Below the pieces are notes generated by a model. The model was given only the letters and a program-made list of their open reading frames with translations. It had not been told where the DNA came from and made no database searches. The position numbers were made by a program, and so were the translations under genes. DNA of 64,000 nt from Aromatoleum bremense (GTDB lineage Bacteria > Pseudomonadota > Gammaproteobacteria > Burkholderiales > Rhodocyclaceae): NCBI RefSeq assembly GCF_017894365.1, contig NZ_CP059467.1:1736001-1800000 (forward strand). The letters are read 5' to 3'. Numbering within the stretch: the first letter of the stretch is position 1; every line of letters starts with the position of its first letter. Shown here one piece after another: positions 1 through 8,038 of the stretch.

Positions 1-117
1 GGTCGGCGCGCGGCCGTGCCAGATGCGCGAAGCGTGGTGCGTGTGCAGCGTCAGCGACATCGCGCTGCGCAGCGATCCGAGATTCAGTTGCAGGGGTTTT
101 GTGCGTTCGTTGTCCAT
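1..117 (-). CDS. ICE protein, TIGR03761-like, 5' end only
   Basis: Only the first 39 codons lie in the window; the gene runs off the left edge. The ATG is at 117 and the visible residues begin MDNERTKPLQLNLGSLRSAM. The start LQLNLGSLRS followed by a T/H-rich stretch ending WHGRAP resembles the PFL_4669/TIGR03761 family of PFGI-1-class ICEs, which usually sits just after the STY4528 and LOTUS genes, as here. The function of the family is not established. The leader between this gene and the LOTUS gene carries a 17-bp palindrome (239-255). The family call rests on a short segment and on context. Confidence 0.55.
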   Translation of the reverse strand, partial: MDNERTKPLQLNLGSLRSAMSLTLHTHHASRIWHGRAPT

Positions 118-238
118 GGGAGCGACTCGCGGTGAAGGGGCGAGTCGCCAGCATCGGCATCGGCCGGAAGGCTGTCAGTCAACAAACCGCAGCCCATGCG
201 CGCCCGGTTTGTTCCGCGCGGAAGGCTGTGTGTGCCGG

Positions 239-255
239 CTATCCCCTGGGGATAG
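239..255. promoter_or_regulatory. 17-bp palindrome in ICE gene leader, copy 1
   Basis: CTATCCCCTGGGGATAG has 8-bp arms around one central base. It lies about 120 bp upstream of the minus-strand gene starting at 117. The same 17-mer occurs at 1274-1290 before the next gene upstream, again with a GGAAGGxTGTxTGT stretch beside it. A repeated operator or an RNA hairpin in the leader would both fit; which one is not known. Confidence 0.5.
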
Positions 256-305
256 CTCGGCGGATGTGTTCGCGGCTCGCGCGGAGGTGAGACCGCGTTG
301 CGGGG

Positions 306-1166
306 CTATGCCTCGCGAGGTCTGTACCAAGCGGCCCGTTGCCCCTCCACCTCACGGTAGCGAAGCTCGAACAAGCGGCACTCGTGCACCACCTGCCGCC
401 AACTGCTGCAGCCGTACTTGGCTGGAAGCTGCTCGGGATGCCGGTCCGCGATCCAGCGGCCAGCGACGACGATGGGTGTCCAGCCCTCGACGGCCAACTG
501 CGCGGCGGCCTCGCTCAGCGCGCGAACGATGCCGGCGGCCGGCCAGTCCACCGTGCCGTCCGGCGCGATGCCATTGACCACCAGGTCGTGGAACACATCC
601 GACTGGACGAACTCCGCCGCAAGACGCCGCGCCTGATCCATGTGCTCGGCCCAGCCGCGCAGTTGCTCGAAGTGTTGATCGATGCGCGTGTAGGCGGACC
701 CGAGTTCGTCCTGTGCAGCGCTGCACCCGTCCACGGTCCATAGATCGTGCTGGTCGATGAAGTGGTGCACCAGGGTGTTGCGCAGCGATACCAGGTCTTT
801 GAGGTCGGCCTGGGTCTTGGCGTAGTCCTGCGCAGACAGGCTCAGTTGCACGCGCGTGCGAAAGGAAATCACGTCGCCGGGAAGATCGTCGTCGCGTTCC
901 TTGCCACCATTTCCATCGGTGACGACATACGAACCAAACAATTGTCCGACCAACGTGCCCAGGGTCTTGGTCGCGGCATCTTCGATCCGCGCTGCGCGAA
1001 TGGCCTCCTGTGAATGCGCCGGGCCTGAAATCTCGTGGTGCGCCACGATGGCTTTCATGAGGCGCTCGTATTGTTGAAGGCGCAACAGGCATCTGCCCAG
1101 CAAGCGTTGAACGTCTCGCTGTAGTGGTTGCAGTGCGTTTGTGGCGGGAGAAGTCGTCATGTCCAT
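306..1166 (-). CDS. LOTUS (OST-HTH)-like ICE protein
   Basis: 286 residues starting at ATG 1166 (MDMTTS); a second ATG two codons on (1160) is also possible. The C-terminal third (DGTVDWPAAGIVRAL through the end YRPREA) looks like an OST-HTH/LOTUS domain, a winged-helix fold linked to RNA binding. The first two thirds are helical, with no catalytic motif visible. LOTUS proteins of this size are common in PFGI-1-class ICEs between the STY4528 replication protein and the TIGR03761 protein, which is the arrangement here. The role in the element is unknown. The open frame continues upstream of 1166, but that part is arginine-rich and overlaps the palindromic leader, so it is not taken as coding. 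Confidence 0.65.
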   Translation of the reverse strand: MDMTTSPATNALQPLQRDVQRLLGRCLLRLQQYERLMKAIVAHHEISGPAHSQEAIRAARIEDAATKTLGTLVGQLFGSYVVTDGNGGKERDDDLPGDVISFRTRVQLSLSAQDYAKTQADLKDLVSLRNTLVHHFIDQHDLWTVDGCSAAQDELGSAYTRIDQHFEQLRGWAEHMDQARRLAAEFVQSDVFHDLVVNGIAPDGTVDWPAAGIVRALSEAAAQLAVEGWTPIVVAGRWIADRHPEQLPAKYGCSSWRQVVHECRLFELRYREVEGQRAAWYRPREA

Positions 1167-1273
1167 CGTCGGCCGGGCTCGTGCGTGGCTGTCCTCGTCT
1201 GATTCACAGGCGACAGTTTCGCCTGTCGTTCGGCGGGCGGCAATCGAGTACGGCGGAAGGGTGTCTGTTCCAG

Positions 1274-1290
1274 CTATCCCCTGGGGATAG
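1274..1290. promoter_or_regulatory. 17-bp palindrome in ICE gene leader, copy 2
   Basis: This is an exact second copy of CTATCCCCTGGGGATAG, here 108 bp upstream of the LOTUS gene start and just past the stop of the STY4528 gene. The flanking GGAAGGGTGTCTGTTCC matches the flank of copy 1 at most positions, so a whole leader module appears to be repeated rather than only the palindrome. Confidence 0.5.
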
Positions 1291-1296
1291 TCAACA

Positions 1297-2490
1297 TCAG
1301 CGATCACGCAAGGCTTCTCGGAGCTGAGCCAGGTAGGCACGTGCCACCTCGGGGTCAGCGGCACGGGATGCCGGCGGTGACGATGGCGCAGGTGGCGGGG
1401 GCGCTGGCGGCGCCGATGCACTTTCTCCGGCCCAGGCCTTGAACTCTCCGCGGATCGCCTTCTGGATGATGCCGAACAGATAGCCAGCCGGGTTGCGCAC
1501 CGTGCTGTTGCGGCAGCGTGCGGTCCATTCGTCGAGCACGGCCTGCCGCTGGGCTTCCTCCACCTGTTGCAACGCCACCAGCGCGCCGGCCTGCTGCTCG
1601 TCCTTCAGGCGCAGGAAGCGCTCGGGCAGCCGCAGGTTCTGCAAGGCCCGCGCGCGCGGTACTGTACGTACTTCTTTTATACGATCATTACGTACTGTAC
1701 GGTCCTCCTTCGGAATCCGAAGAGAGCCGTCCGGCGCGGGTTTCGGCCCTGCTTCGGATTCCGAAGACGGGCGCGCAGCATTCCGAAGAAGGGCTTCCTG
1801 GCCTTCTTCGGATTCGTGGTCGGCACCCTCCTGTGGATAACCTGGCGTCGTCCAGCCATGCCGCGCCATGCGCTGCGCCAGCACCTGCAAGCGGGTCGGC
1901 AGCGTGCGGCCGCTGAGCAGCGGGTCTTCGGCAATCTCCTTGAGCGTGTTCATGCCCACGATCTGTACCGCCTTGGCGGCATGGGTCAGCGCCTGACTGA
2001 CCAGGCCGAGGTAGTCGGCATCGAGCTGCATCGCCTCGAAGGGCGACAGCGGTTCGTCGTGCAGCACGTAGAGGTTGCCTTGAATGCGGCCGGTCTTCGG
2101 GTCGCGCCGTCGTCGCACCAGGCTCAGCCAGCGTGTCAGCCGCAACAGCGTCAGGGCGCGCGCCACGGTCTCGTGCGAGGCTTGTGCCGCGCAGGGCATC
2201 GAGGCCAAGTAAGGGCGCAATTGGTCGTAGGTGGGAAAGGCGGTCACGCCGTCGTCGTTGAGCTGCAGGCGGAACACCTGCCAAGCGTTGCGCTCCAGCG
2301 GCGTCAGGCGTCGGTCGAGGAACAGCCTGCGCGGCACGCTCTCATGGCGGTTGCCGCTGTAGAGGAAACCGTCGGCGGCCGGCGCCGTGCCCTGCGCCGG
2401 TTCCTTCGACTCAAGGTGCCGCAGCGCCTCGTCGAACAACGCCGACAGCGCAACCGGGCCATCGCGCCGTGATGCGCTGCCCGTGGTCAT
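1297..2490 (-). CDS. STY4528-type ICE replication protein
   Basis: 397 residues from ATG 2490 (MTTGSASRRDGPVALSALFD), two bases after the stop of the DUF2857 gene, so probably translationally coupled to it. The N-terminal half (RLTPLERNAWQVFRLQL, then a region including ARALTLLRLTRWLSLV) looks like a DnaD/RepA-type winged-helix initiator, and the C-terminal part carries NSTVRNPAGYLFGIIQKAI. This matches the STY4528 family of pathogenicity-island and ICE replication proteins as I know it. Residues about 225 to 280 are polar and low in complexity, and the DNA there is packed with palindromes (1659-1812), which suggests selection on the DNA rather than the protein. A longer frame upstream exists but overlaps the DUF2857 gene and is rejected. 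Confidence 0.7.
   Translation of the reverse strand: MTTGSASRRDGPVALSALFDEALRHLESKEPAQGTAPAADGFLYSGNRHESVPRRLFLDRRLTPLERNAWQVFRLQLNDDGVTAFPTYDQLRPYLASMPCAAQASHETVARALTLLRLTRWLSLVRRRRDPKTGRIQGNLYVLHDEPLSPFEAMQLDADYLGLVSQALTHAAKAVQIVGMNTLKEIAEDPLLSGRTLPTRLQVLAQRMARHGWTTPGYPQEGADHESEEGQEALLRNAARPSSESEAGPKPAPDGSLRIPKEDRTVRNDRIKEVRTVPRARALQNLRLPERFLRLKDEQQAGALVALQQVEEAQRQAVLDEWTARCRNSTVRNPAGYLFGIIQKAIRGEFKAWAGESASAPPAPPPPAPSSPPASRAADPEVARAYLAQLREALRDR
1659..1812. repeat. cluster of direct repeats and palindromes inside the replication gene
   Basis: Direct repeats of GTACTGTACG lie at 1659-1668 and 1692-1701 (33 bp apart). Near-identical palindromes follow at 1708-1722 (CTTCGGAATCCGAAG) and 1752-1766 (CTTCGGATTCCGAAG), 44 bp apart. 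Then an 11-bp perfect stem TCCGAAGAAGG / CCTTCTTCGGA has arms at 1782-1792 and 1802-1812. All sit within the STY4528-type gene. The pattern resembles initiator-binding repeats, but no function is shown. Confidence 0.6.
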
Positions 2491-2492
2491 AG

Positions 2493-3053
2493 CTACACCA
2501 GCCCCTGGTCGATCCAGTTCCGTATCGCCGACCAGATCACCGACATGGGCAGGGTCATGGCCTCGGCCAGGTCCATGGTCAGCGCCAGCATCGCCATGTC
2601 GTCGGTCGGGGCGACATGGCGCTCGGCGACGCCGGCCTTCCAGCGCTCCCACAAGGCCACGTCCTGCGCCTCGTCGAGCACCGGATGCCGGCCCTTGCGC
2701 TTGGGCAGCCCGAGGATGTCGCGGCGCAGCGCCACTTCCTGATGCGTGAGGCCGTAGAACTTGCTGACCATCTCCGTGCTCGACCCCAGGCGAAGCATGC
2801 GGTCCACCGTGGCGATCTCCCGCTCCACGTCGTGCACCTGGCTCAGCAGCCGCTTCAACACCTCCCGGTTCACCGACACCGAACACCACGACACCGTGGC
2901 ATTCACCAGCATGCTCACGAGTTCGGGGTGCTTCAGCGCATCCAGCTCCTCCTCGCCGAAGCCCATGGCCTTGCAGCGGCGCAACTGGCCGTTGCGCAGG
3001 TCATGCAGGGCCTGGGCGATCACGGCCTGGTTGAGCGGGTGCGGTGCCGACAT
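2493..3053 (-). CDS. DUF2857 ICE protein
   Basis: 186 residues, starting MSAPHPLNQAVIAQALHDLR at 3053. It contains a likely helix-turn-helix (MVSKFYGLTHQEVALRR, then GLPKRKGRHPVLDEAQD), which fits the DUF2857 family found beside ParB in PFGI-1-class ICEs. It lies 17 bp downstream of the parB stop and 2 bp upstream of the replication gene, so it is in one operon. A DNA-binding or replication-accessory role is likely but unproven. Confidence 0.65.
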   Translation of the reverse strand: MSAPHPLNQAVIAQALHDLRNGQLRRCKAMGFGEEELDALKHPELVSMLVNATVSWCSVSVNREVLKRLLSQVHDVEREIATVDRMLRLGSSTEMVSKFYGLTHQEVALRRDILGLPKRKGRHPVLDEAQDVALWERWKAGVAERHVAPTDDMAMLALTMDLAEAMTLPMSVIWSAIRNWIDQGLV

Positions 3054-3070
3054 GCGGGAGCCTCCTGCGC

Positions 3071-4729
3071 TCAGGCTTCCTGGCCCGCTTCGCCGGCTTG
3101 CAGGTCCAGCAGCCGGCGCGCCAGGCGCAGCAGACGGAACAGCTTCACCAGCGCAGCATCGCTCAGGCGTGTGGCCGAGCCGCCATGGCCATGCAGCAGC
3201 GTCGCCAGCTCGTCGGCCAGCCGCGCGCGGTCCAATCCGTTCGCGGAGGGCGGAGCCGCACTCAGCGCATGCAGCAGGGTCAACACCGCCCGCGCGAACG
3301 CCGGCAACGCCTTCGCCTGGCCCACGGCCGGCGCCATGCAGACGAAGCCGATGCCGCCGTCGCTGGCCTCGATGTGATCGGCTACCGCCGCTTCCCCGGC
3401 GATCTCGCGTGCGAACTGCGCGATGTGCACGCGCAGGCGATCCGGCACGTCCAACCCCGGCTCGATGTACCAGACGTCCGAGATGGGATAGAGCCCGCCG
3501 GCCTGCACGGGGATCGCACTCAGCGCATCGGCCTCGAAGTCGGGCAGCTTGTCGCCGAGTTGATCTGCGACCATCCGTTGGATGGACTGCAGGCGCTCGG
3601 TGGTCGGGGCCGGTGTCACGATGTGCCCTTGCAGGCGCTCGTCGCGTGGCCCGTGCTGGTCCTCCGGCGCTTCGGACGATGCAGGCGGTGTCGCTGCTGG
3701 CGCCGCAGGCGCGACCGGCGTGGTGTCGCGGGGCACAGACGAGACGGGTGGCTGCTGAGGCGCGGAGACCGGTGCGGAAGGAGTAGCAGGCACGACAGGC
3801 GCTGCCGGAGGCGTCGGCGCCGCCGGTTCGCTGGTCAGCGCACGCTGGCGGCTTTCGCTGTCGTTGATCTCCAGCGCCAGCGTGTCGTAGTCCGCCTCCA
3901 GCAGCTCGGCCATCTGGCCCACCAGCTCGTCCTGCACCCTCTGCGGCGAGAAGTCATCCGGCTGTGTGTCGAACTGCGTCAGCACGTCCTGAAACAAGGT
4001 GGCGAAGTCCACGGCCACGGTGCGGCCCAGCGCACGCCGCTCCCAAGTGCGCTCGCACGCCTTGCGCAGCACCGCGAGCCGGTCCACCTGATGCCGGCCC
4101 AATCCGCCGTACAACAGCGTCGGGATCGCCGGAAGCAGATAGCGCACCGCATCGTTCATGCGGCTGATGTGTGACTGCGGCACCGGATAGCCGTCAGCAG
4201 TCAGCCGCCGCGCGAGTTCGCTCTGCGACAGCGACTGGCCGCTTTCCTGCTCGTAGAACTCGCGCGCCTTCTCGATGCCCAACGCCCGCTCGATGAAGGT
4301 CAGCCCGCCGCGCAGCTCGTTCTCGGCCAGATGCCCGGTCAGCGCCACGATTTCGCCGCGCGCCGGCCACGGGCGGAACAGGCACGCAATGCGGAAGAAG
4401 CGTTCCTCCTTGGTCTCGCTCCACAACTCGCGCAGGATCGCCAGCCGCGTGTTGCCGCCGTTGCGAATGATGTAGTGCGCCTCGCCCGGCCTGCGCGTGA
4501 TCGCGGGGGGCGCGTCCAGCCCGCGTTCGCGGATGGACGCCTTGATCTCCGCATAGGCAGGGTTGCGCGTCACGCGCGGGTCGTGGTCGTAGGGCCGCAA
4601 CTGGTCCAGCGTCACCACCATCGGCGTGTCGGCGATGGGGTCGCTCAAGGTCGCGGCCGAAGGGCCGCTGCGCTCGAAGCCGGTGGCCAGCAGCTTGGCA
4701 GCCATGTCCTGCGGCGTCAGCTCAGCCAC
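3071..4729 (-). CDS. parB: ParB-family ICE partition protein
   Basis: 552 residues. The GTG start at 4729 (VAELTPQDMAAKLL) is preferred because an AGGAGA ribosome site precedes it and because it overlaps the stop of the HicA-like gene (GTGGCTGA). The N-terminal third holds a ParB nuclease-like domain (HYIIRNGGNTRLAILREL), then a helix-turn-helix region with QSLSQSELARRL and YPVPQSHISRM. A long proline/alanine linker (about residues 300 to 370) joins a conserved C-terminal domain. It is longer than plasmid ParB (about 300 residues), as is usual for the PFGI-1-class ICE ParB family. It should act with ParA to stabilise the excised element. Confidence 0.8.
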   Translation of the reverse strand: MAELTPQDMAAKLLATGFERSGPSAATLSDPIADTPMVVTLDQLRPYDHDPRVTRNPAYAEIKASIRERGLDAPPAITRRPGEAHYIIRNGGNTRLAILRELWSETKEERFFRIACLFRPWPARGEIVALTGHLAENELRGGLTFIERALGIEKAREFYEQESGQSLSQSELARRLTADGYPVPQSHISRMNDAVRYLLPAIPTLLYGGLGRHQVDRLAVLRKACERTWERRALGRTVAVDFATLFQDVLTQFDTQPDDFSPQRVQDELVGQMAELLEADYDTLALEINDSESRQRALTSEPAAPTPPAAPVVPATPSAPVSAPQQPPVSSVPRDTTPVAPAAPAATPPASSEAPEDQHGPRDERLQGHIVTPAPTTERLQSIQRMVADQLGDKLPDFEADALSAIPVQAGGLYPISDVWYIEPGLDVPDRLRVHIAQFAREIAGEAAVADHIEASDGGIGFVCMAPAVGQAKALPAFARAVLTLLHALSAAPPSANGLDRARLADELATLLHGHGGSATRLSDAALVKLFRLLRLARRLLDLQAGEAGQEA

Positions 4730-4958
4730 GGCCGTTCTCCTGCGCCTGCCGGTCGGTGCGGCGAAGCTGCGCGCGGGCATTGCGGTCGGCACGGTGGTCG
4801 CTCGCAGTCGAGCTGGTGTAGATCGACGCGCAGCCTGGTTTCGTGAATTTCAGGTGCCCTCCGGACGTGCGCACCACGCGCCAGCCTTCGCCCAGCGCAA
4901 ACTCGATCAGCGCGCGCAACCGTTCACGGCCGCGCGCCAGTTCATGCGCGCTCGCCAT
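4722..4958 (-). CDS. HicA-like small protein within par operon
   Basis: 78 residues from ATG 4958 (MASAHELARGRERLRALIEF). The core GWRVVRTSGGHLKFTKPG matches the HicA toxin fold, including the GGHLKF histidine region that normally carries the catalytic His. It overlaps the 3' end of parA by 17 bp and the parB start by 8 bp, so expression is tightly coupled to partition. No HicB antitoxin is encoded next to it. It could be an orphan toxin domain, an RNA-binding protein, or a product whose antitoxin role is taken by a neighbour. Confidence 0.55.
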   Translation of the reverse strand: MASAHELARGRERLRALIEFALGEGWRVVRTSGGHLKFTKPGCASIYTSSTASDHRADRNARAQLRRTDRQAQENGRG

Positions 4959-5808
4959 GGCCGGCCCCTCCCGCATCGGCCCGGCCGGTGACCAGCGCGA
5001 AGCGCTCCCGCCACACGGGGAACAGCTCGCTGGCCAGTGTGCGCATGGTCTCCAGCGCCGCGGGCGCGGTGCGCCCCGCCGGCTGCCGGTACTCCACCCG
5101 ATGCACCGGCAATCCTCGTGTCGCAGCGCGCGGATAGGCTTCGATGGCCGGCACGTCGGTGCCCAGCACCTGCACGCCGGCCTGTTCCTGGAACACCTGT
5201 CGCAGCGCCTGCTGGACCAGCCGCGCGTTCGACGACACCGGATGCACACGGTTGATGAGCAGGCGCAGCGGTGGCGGCTCGATGCCCAGGTGCCGATACG
5301 GCGCGATGTCCTCGATCAGTTGCAGCGTGCCGCGCCGCAGCTCGCGCGCCGCGAGAATCTCCGGCGTCACCGGCGACAGCGCCAGGTCGGACGCCAGCAC
5401 CGCCATCTCCAGCAGCACGCTGCGCGCGCCCTGGGTGTCGACCAGCAGCAAGTCATAGTGCGTGCGGAAGACGGGAAGCAAATGGCGCAGTCGCAGGCGC
5501 CCATCCGGAGCGTGCAGCAGCAGCGTGTTCAGTTCGCCGCGGTCGTCGTTGGAGAGCACCAGGTCTAGGCCCGCGATCGCGGTGCGCGACACCAGTTGCT
5601 CGATGCGCCGCTCGTTGAAGGCCAGCATCTCGTAGATGCCGCCGGGCGCGCGTACGTCCAGCGTGAAGTAGCTCGACAACGTGGGCTGCACGTCCAGGTC
5701 CAGCAGCAGCACGCGCAGCCCGGCATCGGCGATGAAGCCGCCCAGGTTGGCCGCCGTCGTGGTCTTGCCCACGCCGCCCTTGGTCGAAATGATGGACACC
5801 ACCTGCAT
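4942..5808 (-). CDS. parA: ParA-family ICE partition ATPase
   Basis: 288 residues. The start ATG 5808 (MQVVSIISTKGGVGKTT) follows a GAGGAG ribosome site at 8-bp spacing; an upstream in-frame ATG at 5832 is less likely. The deviant Walker A motif STKGGVGKTT is at residues 8-17 and the Walker A-prime segment is LLLDLDVQPT. Length is normal for chromosomal and ICE ParA proteins. It binds ATP and DNA and drives segregation with the ParB encoded downstream. It lies downstream of the AlpA-like gene (40-bp gap) in the same operon. Confidence 0.85.
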   Translation of the reverse strand: MQVVSIISTKGGVGKTTTAANLGGFIADAGLRVLLLDLDVQPTLSSYFTLDVRAPGGIYEMLAFNERRIEQLVSRTAIAGLDLVLSNDDRGELNTLLLHAPDGRLRLRHLLPVFRTHYDLLLVDTQGARSVLLEMAVLASDLALSPVTPEILAARELRRGTLQLIEDIAPYRHLGIEPPPLRLLINRVHPVSSNARLVQQALRQVFQEQAGVQVLGTDVPAIEAYPRAATRGLPVHRVEYRQPAGRTAPAALETMRTLASELFPVWRERFALVTGRADAGGAGHGERA

Positions 5809-5848
5809 GAGCTTCTCCTCGTCGAATGGCATGAACCGAGAAGAAGCG

Positions 5849-6067
5849 TCAGGCGCGTTCTTTGAGGCGATCGGCGATCCACTGTTCGATCTCCACCGAG
5901 TCCCAGCCCACCGCGCGCACGCCCAGGCGCAGCGCCTTGGGGAACTTGCCTTCCTTCATCAGGCTGTAGATGTGCGCGCGCTTGAAACCGGTCTTGGCTT
6001 CGACCTCGGCGCGGCGCAGGATACGGTGCTCGGTCGGTGCCGCCGTGGCGGTGGTCTGCGAGGACAT
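5849..6067 (-). CDS. alpA: AlpA-family regulator
   Basis: 72 residues. ATG 6067 (MSSQTTATAAP) is chosen over an upstream GTG (6076) because AAGGAG sits 8 bp before it. The core RRAEVEAKTGFKRAHIY, then GVRAVGWDSVEIEQWI, is a MerR/AlpA-like winged helix. AlpA proteins control integrase or excision genes of P4-like phages and ICEs. Here it heads the parA-hicA-like-parB-DUF2857-rep operon. Two 14-bp palindromes at 6141-6175, about 75 bp upstream of its start, are candidate operators. Confidence 0.8.
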   Translation of the reverse strand: MSSQTTATAAPTEHRILRRAEVEAKTGFKRAHIYSLMKEGKFPKALRLGVRAVGWDSVEIEQWIADRLKERA

Positions 6068-6140
6068 GAGGGTCACTCCTTAACGCTCAGTGGCGCTGAT
6101 TGGCGTGACTCGAATTAAGAACGCCGCGTTGAAGAAAGAC

Positions 6141-6175
6141 ACCGCAAATGCGGTTTCCGCGACCGCAGATACGGT
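6141..6175. promoter_or_regulatory. paired operator-like palindromes upstream of alpA
   Basis: ACCGCAAATGCGGT (6141-6154) is a perfect inverted repeat apart from the two central bases. ACCGCAGATACGGT (6162-6175) is a near copy. Their starts are 21 bp apart, two turns of B-DNA, so bound dimers would face the same side. They lie between the alpA start (6067) and the end of the next gene upstream (6186), where the promoter of the alpA-parA-parB operon must be. Confidence 0.55.
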
Positions 6176-6185
6176 CTGGCATCGC

Positions 6186-6947
6186 TCAGGAAGTCGTGCT
6201 CTGCAGATTGCGCCGAGCCAGTGCGAATTTGGCCTGCAGGGTGCGCTCGGTGATGCCCATCGCGTTGCCATGGTGCGCCACCATCGCGCTGATGATGGCC
6301 TCCTGCGTCAGGAAGCTGGAATAGGGCATGCCGCTGGGCGACTTCCCCAGCAGTAGCGTCAGTAGCCCGCCAACGATGTTCAGGTAGGTCGATTCGCTGC
6401 GCGGCCCCGCCGTGTTAGCACGCTCCGCGTCGGCCGCGCAGGCGGCGTGCGTCTTCAGCAGCGCCTCGTGCTCGGCGCGCAACGTCTCGTGCACGCCCAA
6501 GTGTTCCGCCAGCCGTGCCTTGATCGCTTCCCGCTCGGCCAGCAATGCGCCCACTGTGTCCAGGCTGATCGCCGGGTGAAGCGCACGCTCGATCTCATCG
6601 AACAGAAACGCCGGTTTCTCGCCGGGGTAGTAGTGCGCCATCCAGGCTTTCAGGTCGACGTGCCGCACCGTCAGCGATGGGTCGTCCATCGCCAGGCCCT
6701 GCGTGTCCCGCACCAAGCCCTCCTTGCCATACGGCATCTCGCCGTGAGCCAGCGCATCGAAGATTCTTTCGGCGTTCAACCGCAGCATCGGCCAGCGCGG
6801 AAACTCCGTTGCCTCCGGCAGAGGCCGCTCTCCCAAGGTCGCCAGGATGCGCCGCTCGAAGCGCAGCAATCCGCTCCAGCGGATTGCCGCCTCGATCGGG
6901 CGGTAGTAGGTCTTGGCGCCATCGGCCAGGCTGCTCGACTTTGGCAT
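6186..6947 (-). CDS. conserved ICE protein of unknown function
   Basis: 253 residues from ATG 6947 (MPKSSSLADGAKTYYRPIEA), chosen because GGAGG lies 8 bp upstream. The start SLADGAKTYYRPIEAAIRW and the C-terminal stretch GLLTLLLGKSPSGMPYSSF followed by ITERTLQAKFALARR recur in ICEs of this class, where some database entries carry an unsupported kinase name. I see no kinase motifs, transmembrane segment or signal peptide. The middle (about 130 to 185) is charged and probably coiled coil. It is transcribed toward alpA with a 118-bp gap. Confidence 0.6.
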   Translation of the reverse strand: MPKSSSLADGAKTYYRPIEAAIRWSGLLRFERRILATLGERPLPEATEFPRWPMLRLNAERIFDALAHGEMPYGKEGLVRDTQGLAMDDPSLTVRHVDLKAWMAHYYPGEKPAFLFDEIERALHPAISLDTVGALLAEREAIKARLAEHLGVHETLRAEHEALLKTHAACAADAERANTAGPRSESTYLNIVGGLLTLLLGKSPSGMPYSSFLTQEAIISAMVAHHGNAMGITERTLQAKFALARRNLQSTTS

Positions 6948-7478
6948 ATCGCGCGCCTCCATTCGTCATCGCACCGAGTCCAAGCACGCGCACCTGCCGT
7001 GCAGGCGGCGTGCGTGGCTGTCCAGGAATCTCCGGGCGAAACGAGCAGGTGGCGAAGCGGCGAAGACCGTGGCATCGGTAATGCCGCCGATTTCATTGCG
7101 AGATGTGCGCCTTGCTGCGCATGGCGCCATCACTCACAATTCGTAAGCACGCGAAACGTGCTGTCACCAGCGTCATTCGCGGGCACCATGCCTGACCCGG
7201 ATAACCAGGCCAAAGTCTTTGCAGGGGAAAAGTCCCAGTAAAGTGCAATCAGCTCAACACGCCAGAGCCGATGTGCATACGGCAAGGACTGTTGCGCCGC
7301 GCGTCTTCGCTGTGACGCGACGCGATGGGCATACGAGTCTCATCGCAGGATGCCAACCGCAAGCGCGAGCAGCCTGAGTACAGCACGCCAGTGCACCGCG
7401 TCGATGGAATCCAACTATGACAAAACAGGTCTGGCGCCTTGACCAAAATGGCATCGCCTCAACCCGCCTAAAGCAGCC
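6948..7478. other. non-coding stretch, no gene recognised
   Basis: About 530 bp between the last intact ICE gene and the LysR remnant. The short open frames here lack homology I can recognise, lack ribosome sites and show no codon bias. No tRNA or clear attachment site was found. Confidence 0.5.
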
Positions 7479-7665
7479 TCATGCGAGCCGTTGCGTATCC
7501 AACGGCATATGGCCGACACGCTGCGCACGGTCGCTGAAGTGGCGCAGCGGCTCCAACATCGCGCCCTCGGGATGTAGCAGGTAGGTCGTCAACGCCGCCG
7601 AATCTTCGTCCAACGGCCGTACGATCACGTCTGCCTGCCGGCATGCAACCGCTGCTCTCTACCCT
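7479..7665 (-). pseudogene. LysR-type regulator, C-terminal remnant
   Basis: Reading the minus strand to the stop at 7479 gives about 55 residues including QADVIVRPLDEDSA, TTYLLHPEG and SEPLRHFSDRAQR-like text (in fact EPLRHFSDRAQRVGHM). This is the end of the effector domain of a LysR regulator. An in-frame stop lies just upstream (about 7660), and the HTH and most of the effector domain are missing. It is a fossil left at the ICE/chromosome boundary. Confidence 0.5.
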
Positions 7666-8038
7666 ACCTGCTGCGCCGTCAGCACGAACCCTCCGAGCCC
7701 ATGTCGCGGTTCATCGAGCGGGAGAAAGACGGGGCCGCGCCGATCGACGACAAGCCCGTCCTTTGAGGACGGCAGCCCGCCTGTCCGTCGCGACCGATCG
7801 TGTCCCGTGGCGTGGTGTGCCAGTAGACAGATAGACTTCTGGATGAAATCCGATGCTCTGGCTGTTGGCGGATGTGCTTGGCTCGCTTTGGATCACCCGC
7901 AACGGTCCTGCATTGACCAGGCCGAAGACTTGAGTCCACAATCGAGTCCATTCCGTGACGCTTGGATCGGAAAAGACGTTCGTAATAGACGAGTTAGCGA
8001 CCGGGTGCTGTTCCCATCGCCCGCTCCACTGCACACTT

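Noticed and set aside
306..1421. Longer open frame (371 codons) for the LOTUS protein
   Set aside because: The extra N-terminal part is arginine/histidine-rich, overlaps the palindromic leader and the end of the replication gene, and lacks a ribosome site; ATG 1166 fits better.
1297..2889. 530-codon frame for the replication protein
   Set aside because: The first 133 codons are antisense-like Gly/Arg-rich text inside the DUF2857 gene; the true start is ATG 2490, just after that gene's stop.
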